Source: Heyndrickxia sp050281185
GTDB lineage: Bacteria; Bacillota; Bacilli; Bacillales; Bacillaceae_C
Length of the DNA: 64,000 nt
Reading direction: 5' to 3'
Assembly: GCF_050281185.1 (NCBI RefSeq)
Contig: NZ_JBNNWS010000002.1
Location: 248,001-312,000, forward strand
Shown here: positions 35,118 through 43,787 of the stretch, one piece after another
Layout: every line of letters starts with the position of its first letter
Position numbering within the stretch: position 1 is the first letter of the stretch
Translations under genes and position numbers: made by a program
The notes under the pieces: model-generated
Seen by the model: only the letters and a program-made list of their open reading frames with translations
What the model was told of the DNA's origin: nothing
Databases searched by the model: none

Positions 35118-36332
35118 TTACAGTTTTTTCTTATTTTGATCTTCTTTTAATCGGTTGACAACTGCCTCGATATTCATCTGACCAAGATTCCCTTCTCTAT
35201 GCTTTCTAATCGCAAGAGATTTATTCTCTACTTCTTGATCACCTATAATCATCATATATGGGACCTTTTGCTTTTCAGCTTCTCGAATTTTTAAGCCCAT
35301 TTTCTCTACTCGATCATCTACCTCAATTCGTAATCCAGCTGATTCTAAATGCTCCTTCACTTGATAGGCATAGGGTATATGTGCATCCGATATCGGTAAG
35401 ATTCTTGCTTGTACTGGAGATAGCCACAATGGAAATTCACCTGCAAAATGCTCAATTAAAATGGCCATAAAACGTTCAACAGATCCATATATTGCCCGAT
35501 GAATCATGATTGGAACATGTGGCTTATTGTCTTCTCCAATATACTGACAATTGAATTTTCCAGGCATTTGGAAGTCCAATTGAACTGTACCACACTGCCA
35601 GCTTCTTCCTAATGAATCGAGAATGTGAAAATCTATTTTTGGACCATAAAACGCTCCATCCCCATGATTAATTTGATAAGGCAACTCCTTTTTCTGTAGC
35701 ACAGACTCTAAAGCTGATTCTGCCTTTTCCCATATTTCTGCTGAACCCATATGATCCTCAGGACGAGTAGAAAGTTCGATTTTATAACTAAAACCAAATT
35801 CAGAATAAAACTCATCAATTAAATCAAGCACTTTATCCACTTCAGATTCAATTTGATCTTCTCGAACAAATAAATGGGCATCATCTTGAGTAAAAGCGCG
35901 AACTCTTAAAAGTCCATTTAAAGATCCCGATAATTCATGGCGATGTACTAATCCTAGTTCTGCAAATCGGATAGGAAGCTCTCGATAGCTTCTTCGCTTA
36001 CTGTTAAAAATTAGTACCGCCCCTGGACAATTCATTGGTTTAATAGCATAGTTTTGTTCATCTACATTGGAAAAATACATATTTTCATGATAATGGTCCC
36101 AATGTCCAGATTGTTCCCAAAGCTCTTGCTTCATCATAATAGGTGTCTTTATTTCCTGATACCCAGCTTTTTGTTGTTTTTGTTTCCAGTAATTTTCTAA
36201 TTCATTACGAATAACCATTCCTTTTGGCAAGAAAAATGGCATTCCTGGAGCTTCCTCCATGGACATAAATAATTCCAATTCTTGACCCAATTTGCGATGA
36301 TTTCTCTTTTCTGCTTCCCTTTCGATTGACAT
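35118..36332 (-). CDS. thrS: Threonyl-tRNA synthetase lacking TGS and editing domains
   Basis: The protein is 404 aa from the ATG 7 nt after AGGAGG (36332); full-length bacterial ThrRS is about 640 aa. The sequence begins at the linker into the class II catalytic core (REAEKRNHRKLGQELELFMS). It keeps motif 2 (FAELGLVHRHELSG), motif 3 (HRAIYGSVERFMAIL), the zinc ligands Cys (MNCPG), His (HRHE) and His (IHRA), and the anticodon-binding domain. The N-terminal TGS domain and the SAD editing domain are absent. No coding sequence lies upstream, only T-box leaders, so this is not a simple frameshift. It should charge tRNA-Thr without clearing Ser-tRNA-Thr. Confidence 0.92.
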   Translation of the reverse strand: MSIEREAEKRNHRKLGQELELFMSMEEAPGMPFFLPKGMVIRNELENYWKQKQQKAGYQEIKTPIMMKQELWEQSGHWDHYHENMYFSNVDEQNYAIKPMNCPGAVLIFNSKRRSYRELPIRFAELGLVHRHELSGSLNGLLRVRAFTQDDAHLFVREDQIESEVDKVLDLIDEFYSEFGFSYKIELSTRPEDHMGSAEIWEKAESALESVLQKKELPYQINHGDGAFYGPKIDFHILDSLGRSWQCGTVQLDFQMPGKFNCQYIGEDNKPHVPIMIHRAIYGSVERFMAILIEHFAGEFPLWLSPVQARILPISDAHIPYAYQVKEHLESAGLRIEVDDRVEKMGLKIREAEKQKVPYMMIIGDQEVENKSLAIRKHREGNLGQMNIEAVVNRLKEDQNKKKL

Positions 36333-36357
36333 GCTCATTCCTCCTAAATTTTTTTAA

Positions 36358-36620
36358 TAAAAAAACGCACCCATCCCTATATAAGGGACGAGTGCGGTCG
36401 TGGTGCCACCCTATTTCCGTAATGCATGATGAAGATACATTACGCTCAATTTAATAACGGTTTTCCCGATTATGGATACTCTGGATTTCCTTTTCCCCAT
36501 AATAGCTCAAAGGTGGTAAATCATTCTCTTTTCTTCAGGGCTTTCAGCCATTGACCCTGTTCTCTGTTAAGAAAGATTAGAAAGATTCATGTCCTTTTCA
36601 TCGCATTATTCCTATTTACT
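36358..36620 (-). ncRNA. T-box leader 1 (proximal), threonine-type
   Basis: The T-box sequence AGGGTGGCACCACG lies at 36399-36412 on the minus strand. The terminator stem is at 36366-36396 (CGCACTCGTCCCT paired to AGGGATGGGTGCG) with a TTTTTTT tail. Upstream are stem I and a candidate ACC specifier in TTACCACCTTTGAGC. It lies directly before the ThrRS ribosome site and regulates by readthrough when uncharged tRNA-Thr binds. Confidence 0.9.
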
Positions 36621-36629
36621 TTTTAAAAA

Positions 36630-36890
36630 TAAAAACGCACTCATCCCTATACAAGGGACGAGTGCGGTCGTGGTACCACCCTATTTTCATAATGCACAAT
36701 AACGATACATTACGCTCAATTTAATAACGGTTTTCCCGATTATGGATACTCTGGATTTCCTTTTCCCCATAATAGCTCAAAGGTGGTAAATCATTCTCTT
36801 TTCTTCAGGGCTTTCAGCCATTGACCCTGTTCTCTGTTAAGAAAGATTAGAAAGATTCATGTCCTTTTCATCGCTTGATTCTATTTACTT
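36630..36890 (-). ncRNA. T-box leader 2 (middle), threonine-type
   Basis: T-box AGGGTGGTACCACG lies at 36669-36682 and the terminator stem at 36636-36666 with a U-tract. A 171-bp stretch (36704-36874) is identical to 36434-36604 of leader 1, so the two arose by recent duplication or gene conversion. Confidence 0.9.
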
Positions 36891-36897
36891 TTAAAAT

Positions 36898-37145
36898 AAA
36901 AAACGCACTCATCCCTAGACAAGGGACGAGTGCGGTCGTGGTGCCACCCTATTTTCATAATGCATATTGATAACACATTATGCTCATATACGATAACGGT
37001 CTCCCGATTATGGATACTCTTAGATTTCCTTTTCCCCATAATAGCTCAAAGGTGGTAAGTCATTCTCTATTCTTCAGGGCTTCCAGCCATTGACCCTGTT
37101 CTCTAATAAGAATATCAAGAAAGCTCATGTCCTTTTCAAAGCTTT
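36898..37145 (-). ncRNA. T-box leader 3 (distal, promoter-proximal), threonine-type
   Basis: T-box AGGGTGGCACCACG lies at 36937-36950 and the terminator stem at 36904-36934. This copy is more diverged (ACTTACCACC instead of ATTTACCACC in the specifier region), so it is the older unit. The promoter should lie just upstream, near 37150-37200; I see no clear consensus boxes. Confidence 0.88.
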
Positions 37146-37248
37146 TATAAAAATACATTTTAGTAAATATTTGTTTTTAGAATTATAGGATAGAAATTTT
37201 TAAAAGTCAATAGGCAAATGGGACAAGGGGTCGGGTTTACTGTCCCAG

Positions 37249-38778
37249 TTACAGAAGTGGGGAGATTAAGCGCATTAAGGATTCTAAAATCCGCTTCCGA
37301 ATGCTGCGTTTTTGAAAGTCTTCCCAACGAACTTCTGTAGATACTCTAAAATCTTGTTCGAAATCACGTTTGATACCTACAACTGCTGTAGATTCGTATA
37401 GTATGGCAATAAGCTCGTAATTAAGCTCAAAGCTGCGAATATCCATATTTGCAGTTCCGATTGTTGCGATTTCATCATCAATCAGTACAATCTTTGCATG
37501 CATGAAACCATCTTTGTAGCGGTAAATGGAGACACCCGCCTCTAGCAGTGGGGCAAAGTAAGATTGGGAGGCTTGATCACTAATCAAACTATCGCTTTTA
37601 CCTGGATAGAGAATACGAACGTCAATTCCAGCGATTGCACTTAACCGCAATAATGTTAATGTTTCTTGGTCTGGAATAAAATATGGTGTAGCAATCCAAA
37701 TTGATTTTTTTGCCGATCCCATCGCCGCTAATAAAGCATTACGTATGCTTGTATCATGTGAACTCGGTCCGCTTGCAACAATTTGAACAGCGCCTTCAGC
37801 ATCTGGAACACCATCATTAGGAAAATATTGTTTTGTTAAATATGGTTCCCAGGAATAAGAGTTTAAACCACTAGAAGCATAAACCCAATCTTCAAGAAAA
37901 ATTGCTTGTAGTTTATACAGTGCCTTCCCTTCGATTTTTAAATGACTATCTCGCCAAACAGGAAATTTTTTAGATCGGCCAAGGTATTCATCACCAACAT
38001 TAAGTCCTCCAGTAAAACCAATTTTCCCATCCACAATGACAATTTTACGATGATTACGATAATTTACTGTTTCGAGCAGCCAAGGTGAAAGAATGGAATC
38101 GAACTCAATGACCTCGATGCCTGCTTCTTTCATCGGTTTTAGGAAACGTTTTCGCAAAGAATAGCTCCCAAGGCCATCATATAAAAATCGCACGATAACA
38201 CCTGTTTGTGCTTTTTTAATTAATATATTTCGAAGCTTTTCCCCTATTTCATCAGATCGATAAATATAGTACTGAATATGAATATGATGCTGAGCATTTT
38301 CGATGGCTTTTATTATTTCTGCAAATGTTTCTTCTCCATTGGTCAGTAGCTTAGTTGTCGTCTCGTTTGCGGCAGGGCCGCCACCAAATTTTTGTACAAC
38401 TTTCATAAGTTGGACCGATTTCTCATTCTGTACAGAAGGGATTACTGAATTGATTCGTGTTGCTCCTAATATTTCACGAAATATTTTTCTTCGTTCTTCT
38501 ACACGATGCAAATGTTTTTTTCGTCTCCAACGACTTCGACCAAATAAAAAGTATAATAATACGCCGACTATTGGGAGCAAGGCCAATACTAAAAACCATG
38601 CAAGTGTACTTTGTGGCGAGCGATTTTCTATAAAAATAACGAAAGCAATTGCAATAATGGTGATAGACCATAATACGCCCAGAAGAGTATATAACGATAT
38701 GAAGGATTTATTTAGGAGAGAAATAATAATCGTCATAACTGTAAAAACAAATAACAATTGAATGATCCGATTTTTCAT
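37249..38778 (-). CDS. cls: Cardiolipin synthase
   Basis: The protein is about 509 aa from the ATG at 38778, 11 nt after AGGTGA; a GTG five codons earlier is possible. Two N-terminal membrane helices are followed by two phospholipase D domains with HKD motifs: HRKIVIVDGKIGFTGG near residue 240 and HAKIVLIDDEIATIGTAN near 423. It condenses two phosphatidylglycerols to cardiolipin and glycerol at the membrane. Length and order match bacterial Cls. A 34-bp perfect palindrome stands about 95 bp upstream. Confidence 0.93.
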   Translation of the reverse strand: MKNRIIQLLFVFTVMTIIISLLNKSFISLYTLLGVLWSITIIAIAFVIFIENRSPQSTLAWFLVLALLPIVGVLLYFLFGRSRWRRKKHLHRVEERRKIFREILGATRINSVIPSVQNEKSVQLMKVVQKFGGGPAANETTTKLLTNGEETFAEIIKAIENAQHHIHIQYYIYRSDEIGEKLRNILIKKAQTGVIVRFLYDGLGSYSLRKRFLKPMKEAGIEVIEFDSILSPWLLETVNYRNHRKIVIVDGKIGFTGGLNVGDEYLGRSKKFPVWRDSHLKIEGKALYKLQAIFLEDWVYASSGLNSYSWEPYLTKQYFPNDGVPDAEGAVQIVASGPSSHDTSIRNALLAAMGSAKKSIWIATPYFIPDQETLTLLRLSAIAGIDVRILYPGKSDSLISDQASQSYFAPLLEAGVSIYRYKDGFMHAKIVLIDDEIATIGTANMDIRSFELNYELIAILYESTAVVGIKRDFEQDFRVSTEVRWEDFQKRSIRKRILESLMRLISPLL

Positions 38779-38870
38779 ATGAATGAAATTCACCTATGCT
38801 TTCTTATATTTGTAATATTGCCATCTTGAGGGAATTGACAGAAATACTCTATTTATAGATATTACATAAC

Positions 38871-38904
38871 AATTATATGTAAATAAATTTATTTACATAT
38901 AATT
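38871..38904. promoter_or_regulatory. 34-bp perfect palindrome upstream of cls
   Basis: The left half is AATTATATGTAAATAAA and the right half is its exact complement, with no central spacer. It lies between the cls start and an intergenic stretch, at a position suited to an operator. It is not followed by a U-tract on either strand. The binding protein is unknown. Confidence 0.5.
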
Positions 38905-39090
38905 TTATCTATAAAAAAGTTGATTTTCAAAGCGTTATTTCTTCCCTTACAAAGACAGGCAAATAGATAGCATGGATTTAATCAAGGATGCGATTTCCAT
39001 TATTGGATGTTTACTTTTATATGGAATTGGAGAATAAAAAAACAAAATATATTTGTTTTACACTATTACCAAGTGATAGCATCAAAAAGT

Positions 39091-39124
39091 TAAAGTTAGG
39101 GGTCTGTCGAAATCCCTAACTTTA
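39091..39124 (-). terminator. Intrinsic terminator of ABM gene
   Basis: The stem TAAAGTTAGGG / CCCTAACTTTA with a 12-nt loop is followed on the minus strand by ACTTTTTGATG. The rest of 38905-39090 shows no supported gene. Confidence 0.7.
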
Positions 39125-39146
39125 GATTAAATGTCTTGTGTCACAA

Positions 39147-39461
39147 TCATTCACTTTCATTAAAAGAATACTCTCTAATCACCTCACAAATCTGCACATG
39201 GTAATTGCTGTACCATGTATCTTTTCCTCTTTGTTGTGCTGCTTTATGCTTCGAATTTTCTTTCCACTTTTGAATCGCTTCTAGGGATTCCCAATAGGAA
39301 ACTGTAATACCGTGACCTTCAGAATCTCTTGAGCTCTCAACATTAATAAATCCAGGTTGCAATTTTGCTAACTCTTCCATTCTGTCTGCCATTCTTGTAT
39401 ACCCTTCTAGATCTTGTTCACTTCTTTTAGAAATAAAAATTACTGCATAATATTTATTCAT
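39147..39461 (-). CDS. Antibiotic biosynthesis monooxygenase (ABM)-domain protein
   Basis: The 104-aa protein has the ferredoxin-like dimeric alpha/beta-barrel pattern (YYAVIFISKR...MEELAKLQPGFINVES...ITVSYWESLEAIQKWKENS). The W-x-S-x-E-A-I-x-x-W segment is typical of ABM proteins such as heme-degrading or quinol monooxygenases. The start follows AAGGAGG. It is divergent from the ArsR-like regulator at 39554 (92 bp), which may control it. The actual substrate is unknown. Confidence 0.85.
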   Translation of the reverse strand: MNKYYAVIFISKRSEQDLEGYTRMADRMEELAKLQPGFINVESSRDSEGHGITVSYWESLEAIQKWKENSKHKAAQQRGKDTWYSNYHVQICEVIREYSFNESE

Positions 39462-39553
39462 TATGTAACCTCCTTGAAAAATTGTTTCTATTGATTGTCG
39501 GCATTCAACACTTCGACTATAATCGAAATATGGATGTAGAAAGGGTGGTAAAA

Positions 39554-40240
39554 ATGAGTATTAATCCAAATATTGCAGAAGTTGTTTCCCTCCTTGGAGA
39601 AACATCACGCGCATCGATCTTAACAAGTTTAATGGACGGACGTTTTCATACAGCTAGTGAATTAGCTTTTATGGCTGGGATAACACCTCAAACAGCCAGC
39701 TTTCACCTTTCTAAATTGGTGGAAGGACATCTGGTTAATGTTGAAAAACATGGACGCCATCGGTATTATCAGTTAGCCAATGAAGAAGTTGCACGTATTT
39801 TGGAATCGTTACTTACAATTTCTCCACCTCCAGAAGTGCGCTCATTCAAACAATCCAGCCAAGTAAAGTTAATTCGAGAAGCAAGAACCTGTTACGACCA
39901 TTTAGCAGGCAAATTGGGAGTTAACTTAACCGAATCAATGGTGGACGCTGGTTATTTGAAAAAAGAAGAGAAAGAATTTGAAGTTACACCGAAAGGAGAA
40001 CAGTTCTTTACTGATTTCGGTATTAACTTAGATGAATTAAAAAGAAAACGCCGTTCATTCTCTCATGCATGTTTAGACTGGAGTGAGCGTCATCATCATC
40101 TTGCTGGTGCACTAGGTCACGAGCTTCTTTCACACTTGTTTGATTTAGGCTGGATTGTTCGTGTTCCATCTATTCGTGCAGTAAAAGTCACTGATAAAGG
40201 GAAAGTAGGATTTAAACAAGTTTTTTATTTACATGTCTAA
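39554..40240 (+). CDS. ArsR-like winged-helix regulator with extended C-terminus
   Basis: The protein is 228 aa from the ATG at 39554 behind AAGGGTGG; 24 upstream in-frame codons lack a site. The N-terminal winged helix (RASILTSLMDGRFHTASELA; ITPQTASFHLSKLVEGHLV) is of the ArsR type. The C-terminal 130 residues, twice usual length, include a His-rich run (SERHHHLAGALGHELLSHLF) with Cys residues (ARTCYDHLAG; HACLDWSE) that could sense metal or redox. It is divergent from the ABM gene. Confidence 0.88.
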   Translation: MSINPNIAEVVSLLGETSRASILTSLMDGRFHTASELAFMAGITPQTASFHLSKLVEGHLVNVEKHGRHRYYQLANEEVARILESLLTISPPPEVRSFKQSSQVKLIREARTCYDHLAGKLGVNLTESMVDAGYLKKEEKEFEVTPKGEQFFTDFGINLDELKRKRRSFSHACLDWSERHHHLAGALGHELLSHLFDLGWIVRVPSIRAVKVTDKGKVGFKQVFYLHV

Positions 40241-40246
40241 TTTGAG

Positions 40247-40295
40247 AAAACCACCATCTTAGTACACAGATTAAAATCATTTAAGAGGTGGTTTT
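40247..40295. terminator. Bidirectional intrinsic terminator
   Basis: AAAACCACC..CTTA pairs with TAAG..GGTGGTTTT across a long loop. It lies between convergent genes. Confidence 0.5.
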
Positions 40296-40312
40296 TCCAT
40301 ATAGCTACCAAA

Positions 40313-41197
40313 CTATAAAGTTCTTTTAACTACATTACTTTTCTGCTGGAAGTTACTATTTACAAGATAAATACCGATAATTATAAATAAGCCGCCAGCT
40401 ATGAGCGAAGGATATAACGGTTCTCCTAATAGTAACCATCCAGACAATACACCGAAGAAAGGTGCCAAAAATAAAAATGCACTCGTCTTACCTGGATCAC
40501 CCTTTTGTAAAAGATAATACCATACAGCAAATTGAACAATAGAAGACATTATACTTAGCCAAAATAGAATGAATAATGACTTTCCATTCAAACTGAAAAC
40601 TGGATTTTCAAGAATAAAGCTCCCAAGTAAAAGTATTAAACCACCAAAAAGCATCTGATACGCTGATAGAACCCATGTATCAAAAAACGCTCCCCATTTT
40701 TTCGCTAATAACGTGGAAATCGCCCAAAAAACTGCAGAAAGAATTCCGAAAAGAATGCCGATCTTAAATTCAATTTGCGCCCCCATTGTGATACCTACCC
40801 CTACTAGTCCTAAAAGAACACCAATCCATTGATAAAGTTTATAGTGTGCTTGTGAAAAGATCGTACCAAATACAACCACCAGTAACGGGTTAGTGAATGT
40901 AAGAATTGAAGATTCACTAGCTGAAATTGTTCGAAGACTTAAAAAAATACATCCCATAACACCTGCTGTTTGGAAAGCACCAATGATCAGCATTTTTATC
41001 CAGTTTCCTTTGGACTTTGGGTGCGGTCTTTTTAAAGCGATCACGATTACTCCCATTATGATTCCGGCAATTGTAAAACGTAGTCCTGCTAATAGCAGAG
41101 GAGATGAATAAGGTAATCCAATCTTAACTACGGCAAAAGAAGAGCCCATTAAAAATGTTGTTAAAAGCAGCAGCAATGTAAATTTAAATTTATTCAT
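40313..41197 (-). CDS. EamA-family (DMT) transporter
   Basis: The 294-aa protein has ten predicted membrane helices in two homologous EamA halves (LLLLTTFLMGSSFAVVKIGL at the start of the first; WAISTLLAKKWG at the start of the second). Such proteins export or exchange amino acids and metabolites. The start follows AGGGAGAT. No divergent regulator is adjacent; the substrate is unknown. Confidence 0.9.
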   Translation of the reverse strand: MNKFKFTLLLLLTTFLMGSSFAVVKIGLPYSSPLLLAGLRFTIAGIIMGVIVIALKRPHPKSKGNWIKMLIIGAFQTAGVMGCIFLSLRTISASESSILTFTNPLLVVVFGTIFSQAHYKLYQWIGVLLGLVGVGITMGAQIEFKIGILFGILSAVFWAISTLLAKKWGAFFDTWVLSAYQMLFGGLILLLGSFILENPVFSLNGKSLFILFWLSIMSSIVQFAVWYYLLQKGDPGKTSAFLFLAPFFGVLSGWLLLGEPLYPSLIAGGLFIIIGIYLVNSNFQQKSNVVKRTL

Positions 41198-41479
41198 TTT
41201 TTATCTCCCTTAAAATAATAATCCAAACTATGGCTATTATAACTGCTGAATAATTCAACATTTATCGAAATATGGAATGTAAAGAGAGATATTTTGGATT
41301 CTGATCAAAACTTGAGTCTCAGCACCTTTTCACTTTCTACCTGTATAAGTCTTTAGTAACCTACCTGGACTAACAAAAGTAATATTCTCTACTTTTCCTC
41401 TTATGTTATGAAACAAGTTTCTTCTTATTGGCAAAACTAATAGGAGAAAGCAACTCGTACATAGTGAAGGGAAGAGAGT

Positions 41480-43612
41480 ATGCGCACTCTAGCATGGTTT
41501 ATCACGAAAGCTTATAAATATATTATTGTTACTTGGGTTGTGCTTGTAGTAGTAATTGCCTTTTTCGCTGTCCGTCTTCCATCGATGCTTAAAGGCGATG
41601 GGTTTCGAATGAATGGTGAATATGCAGCAGTAACGGAAATCGCTGCAAATACATTTAACATGCCTATAGAAACGATGTTTCTTGTTTTCGAACAAGTGAA
41701 GGATGAAAAAATAGAGGAGATCCTTAATAAGATTGAAAAAATGGGCGTTACATCCCAGATTACTTCTCCATTGGAGGATTCTTCGTTATATAAAAAACAT
41801 CTATCTTATGCATTGCTTCAATTTAATGATGAAGATGCAGATATGTCGAACATTGTAACAAATATACGTGATGCTATCGGAGATGAAAAGGGAATTGTTT
41901 TAACTGGTGCACCTGCGATTTCAAAGGATATTAATACAGCAAGTCAACGGGATCTTATGATTGCAGAAGCGATTGGTCTTCCAATTGCTATTATTGTCCT
42001 CTTATTTTCATTTGGAACTGTCATTGCTGCATTTATCCCGCTAATGATCGGTTTAAGTACGATCATTGTGTCGTTTGGGATATTAACAATTTTAGGGGAT
42101 CATGTGGACCTTTCTATTTTTATCCTTAATATTATTCCGATGCTCGGTCTTGCATTAAGCATTGATTTTGCTTTGTTGTTTATTAGTCGCTATCGTGAAG
42201 AACGAAAAAGGTCAACATCACTTGAAGCTGTCTCAACAACAATTGGAACAGCAGGACGGTCGGTTATCTTTTCTGCCTTTTGTGTGTTTATTGGACTTGG
42301 AGCGATGCTGTTCATTGAAGTAGATATTTTCCAAAATATTGCGATTGGTGGAATGATTGTAGTGGCGATGGCGGTGATTAGTTCCATAACGTTACTGCCT
42401 TCTATTTTAATCGTATTAGGTGATCGAATTGATAAATGGCAAGTATTAAAAATAAAACAAAATGACACGAATCATTGGCGTTTGTTCGCAAATGGCGTAA
42501 TCAAGCGACCAATCACGATTACTGTAATAGCGCTCATTTTATTAGGAATTGCCCTTATCCCAGCTCGAAACATGAAGTTAACCATCCCACAAATCGATTC
42601 ATTGCCCATTTCATATGATTCTCGCCAAGCATATGAATTACTTGAGGATGAATTTGGACTTGGAGAAAAATCCTCTGTTTATGTCGTTGCGACACGTGAG
42701 AAGGGCTGGCAAGATTTAGATGGCTTAAAGCAAATAAAGAAATTAGAAGAGAATTTTTTAAAAGATCCACTTGTAGACAAAGTGACAACCATCTTTTCAC
42801 TAAGTGGAATAAACTCGCCAATGGAATGGGAACAAGCATGGACAGCTCAAGAGAGGAAAGCAGCTCTTAAACCCTTATGGAACTCATTTGTAAAAGATGA
42901 TCAGCTATTTATCCCGGTAACGCTAAAAGCTTCAGCTGCTTCAAACGAAGCCCAAGATTGGGTTCGTCATTTATCAGAGAAGGGAAACTCATTTGACCTT
43001 ATTGTCGGAGGTCAGCCAAAATTTAATCAGGAAATATTCGATGAGATCGCTAATAAAATTTGGCTCGTTCTCACTGTCATTATTGTTTCAACCTTTTTCA
43101 TTTTGATGATTGCTTTCCGGTCGATATTGATTCCCATTAAAGCAATATTGATGAACATCGTAGGATTATCTGCGACGTTTGGGATTCTCGTCTACATTTT
43201 CCAATACGGCCATTTTGGCTTGTCGCCAGGTACGATTGCGCTTATTATTCCTGTCATCATCTTTAGTCTTGTGTTTGGCTTAAGTATGGACTATGAGGTG
43301 TTCCTTATTTCGAGGATGCAAGAAGAGTATGCAACCTCATTAGATAATGATCGTGCCACGGTGGAAGGACTAGCGACGACGAGCAAAATTATTACATCCG
43401 CAGCACTCATTATGATTGTTATAACAGGTGCCTTTGCCTTTACAGATGTTATGCCCGTAAAACAGATCGGTGTCGGGATTGCTATCGCTGTCGCCATCGA
43501 TGCGACCATTATTCGTCTTTTACTCGTCCCAAGCTTAATGAAGCTATTTGGAAAGTGGAATTGGTGGCTTCCTTTTAGAAAAGGACCATATAAAGCAGGA
43601 GGGTGGCATTAA
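41480..43612 (+). CDS. MMPL-family (RND-like) transporter
   Basis: The 710-aa protein comprises two repeats of one helix, an external domain and five helices. Conserved intramembrane text is ALSIDFALLFISRYREERKR in the first half and GLSMDYEVFLISRMQEEY in the second, with the Asp residues (SIDFALL, SMDYEVF) expected for proton coupling. It is like B. subtilis YdfJ/YdgH in length. The start follows GAAGGGAAGAG. It probably exports lipids or drugs; the neighbours give no clear hint. Confidence 0.9.
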   Translation: MRTLAWFITKAYKYIIVTWVVLVVVIAFFAVRLPSMLKGDGFRMNGEYAAVTEIAANTFNMPIETMFLVFEQVKDEKIEEILNKIEKMGVTSQITSPLEDSSLYKKHLSYALLQFNDEDADMSNIVTNIRDAIGDEKGIVLTGAPAISKDINTASQRDLMIAEAIGLPIAIIVLLFSFGTVIAAFIPLMIGLSTIIVSFGILTILGDHVDLSIFILNIIPMLGLALSIDFALLFISRYREERKRSTSLEAVSTTIGTAGRSVIFSAFCVFIGLGAMLFIEVDIFQNIAIGGMIVVAMAVISSITLLPSILIVLGDRIDKWQVLKIKQNDTNHWRLFANGVIKRPITITVIALILLGIALIPARNMKLTIPQIDSLPISYDSRQAYELLEDEFGLGEKSSVYVVATREKGWQDLDGLKQIKKLEENFLKDPLVDKVTTIFSLSGINSPMEWEQAWTAQERKAALKPLWNSFVKDDQLFIPVTLKASAASNEAQDWVRHLSEKGNSFDLIVGGQPKFNQEIFDEIANKIWLVLTVIIVSTFFILMIAFRSILIPIKAILMNIVGLSATFGILVYIFQYGHFGLSPGTIALIIPVIIFSLVFGLSMDYEVFLISRMQEEYATSLDNDRATVEGLATTSKIITSAALIMIVITGAFAFTDVMPVKQIGVGIAIAVAIDATIIRLLLVPSLMKLFGKWNWWLPFRKGPYKAGGWH

Positions 43613-43740
43613 AATAACTTTTATAAGGCTCAATTTGTGAACTTTTTGCTTTCGAATCGATATCTTAACCAAACTAGCTTGTACCTATATAGATTTTAAA
43701 ATTTTTCACGAAAAGATGCCCAAGAATCCTAGAATGCAAT

Positions 43741-43766
43741 TACCCCTACTTTCGAAAGTAGGGGTA
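43741..43766 (+). terminator. Intrinsic terminator of MMPL gene
   Basis: TACCCCTACTTT-CG-AAAGTAGGGGTA is a perfect 12-bp stem followed by TCTTTTGTTCTTC. Confidence 0.75.
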
Positions 43767-43787
43767 TCTTTTGTTCTTCAGTTTCAT

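Noticed and set aside
38303..38761. 152-aa plus-strand frame inside cls
   Set aside because: Antisense shadow; composition follows from the cls codons.
38972..39037. 21-aa hydrophobic ORF (MDLIKDAISIIGCLLLYGIG)
   Set aside because: It looks like a small membrane peptide, but no ribosome binding site is at a workable distance, so I cannot support it.
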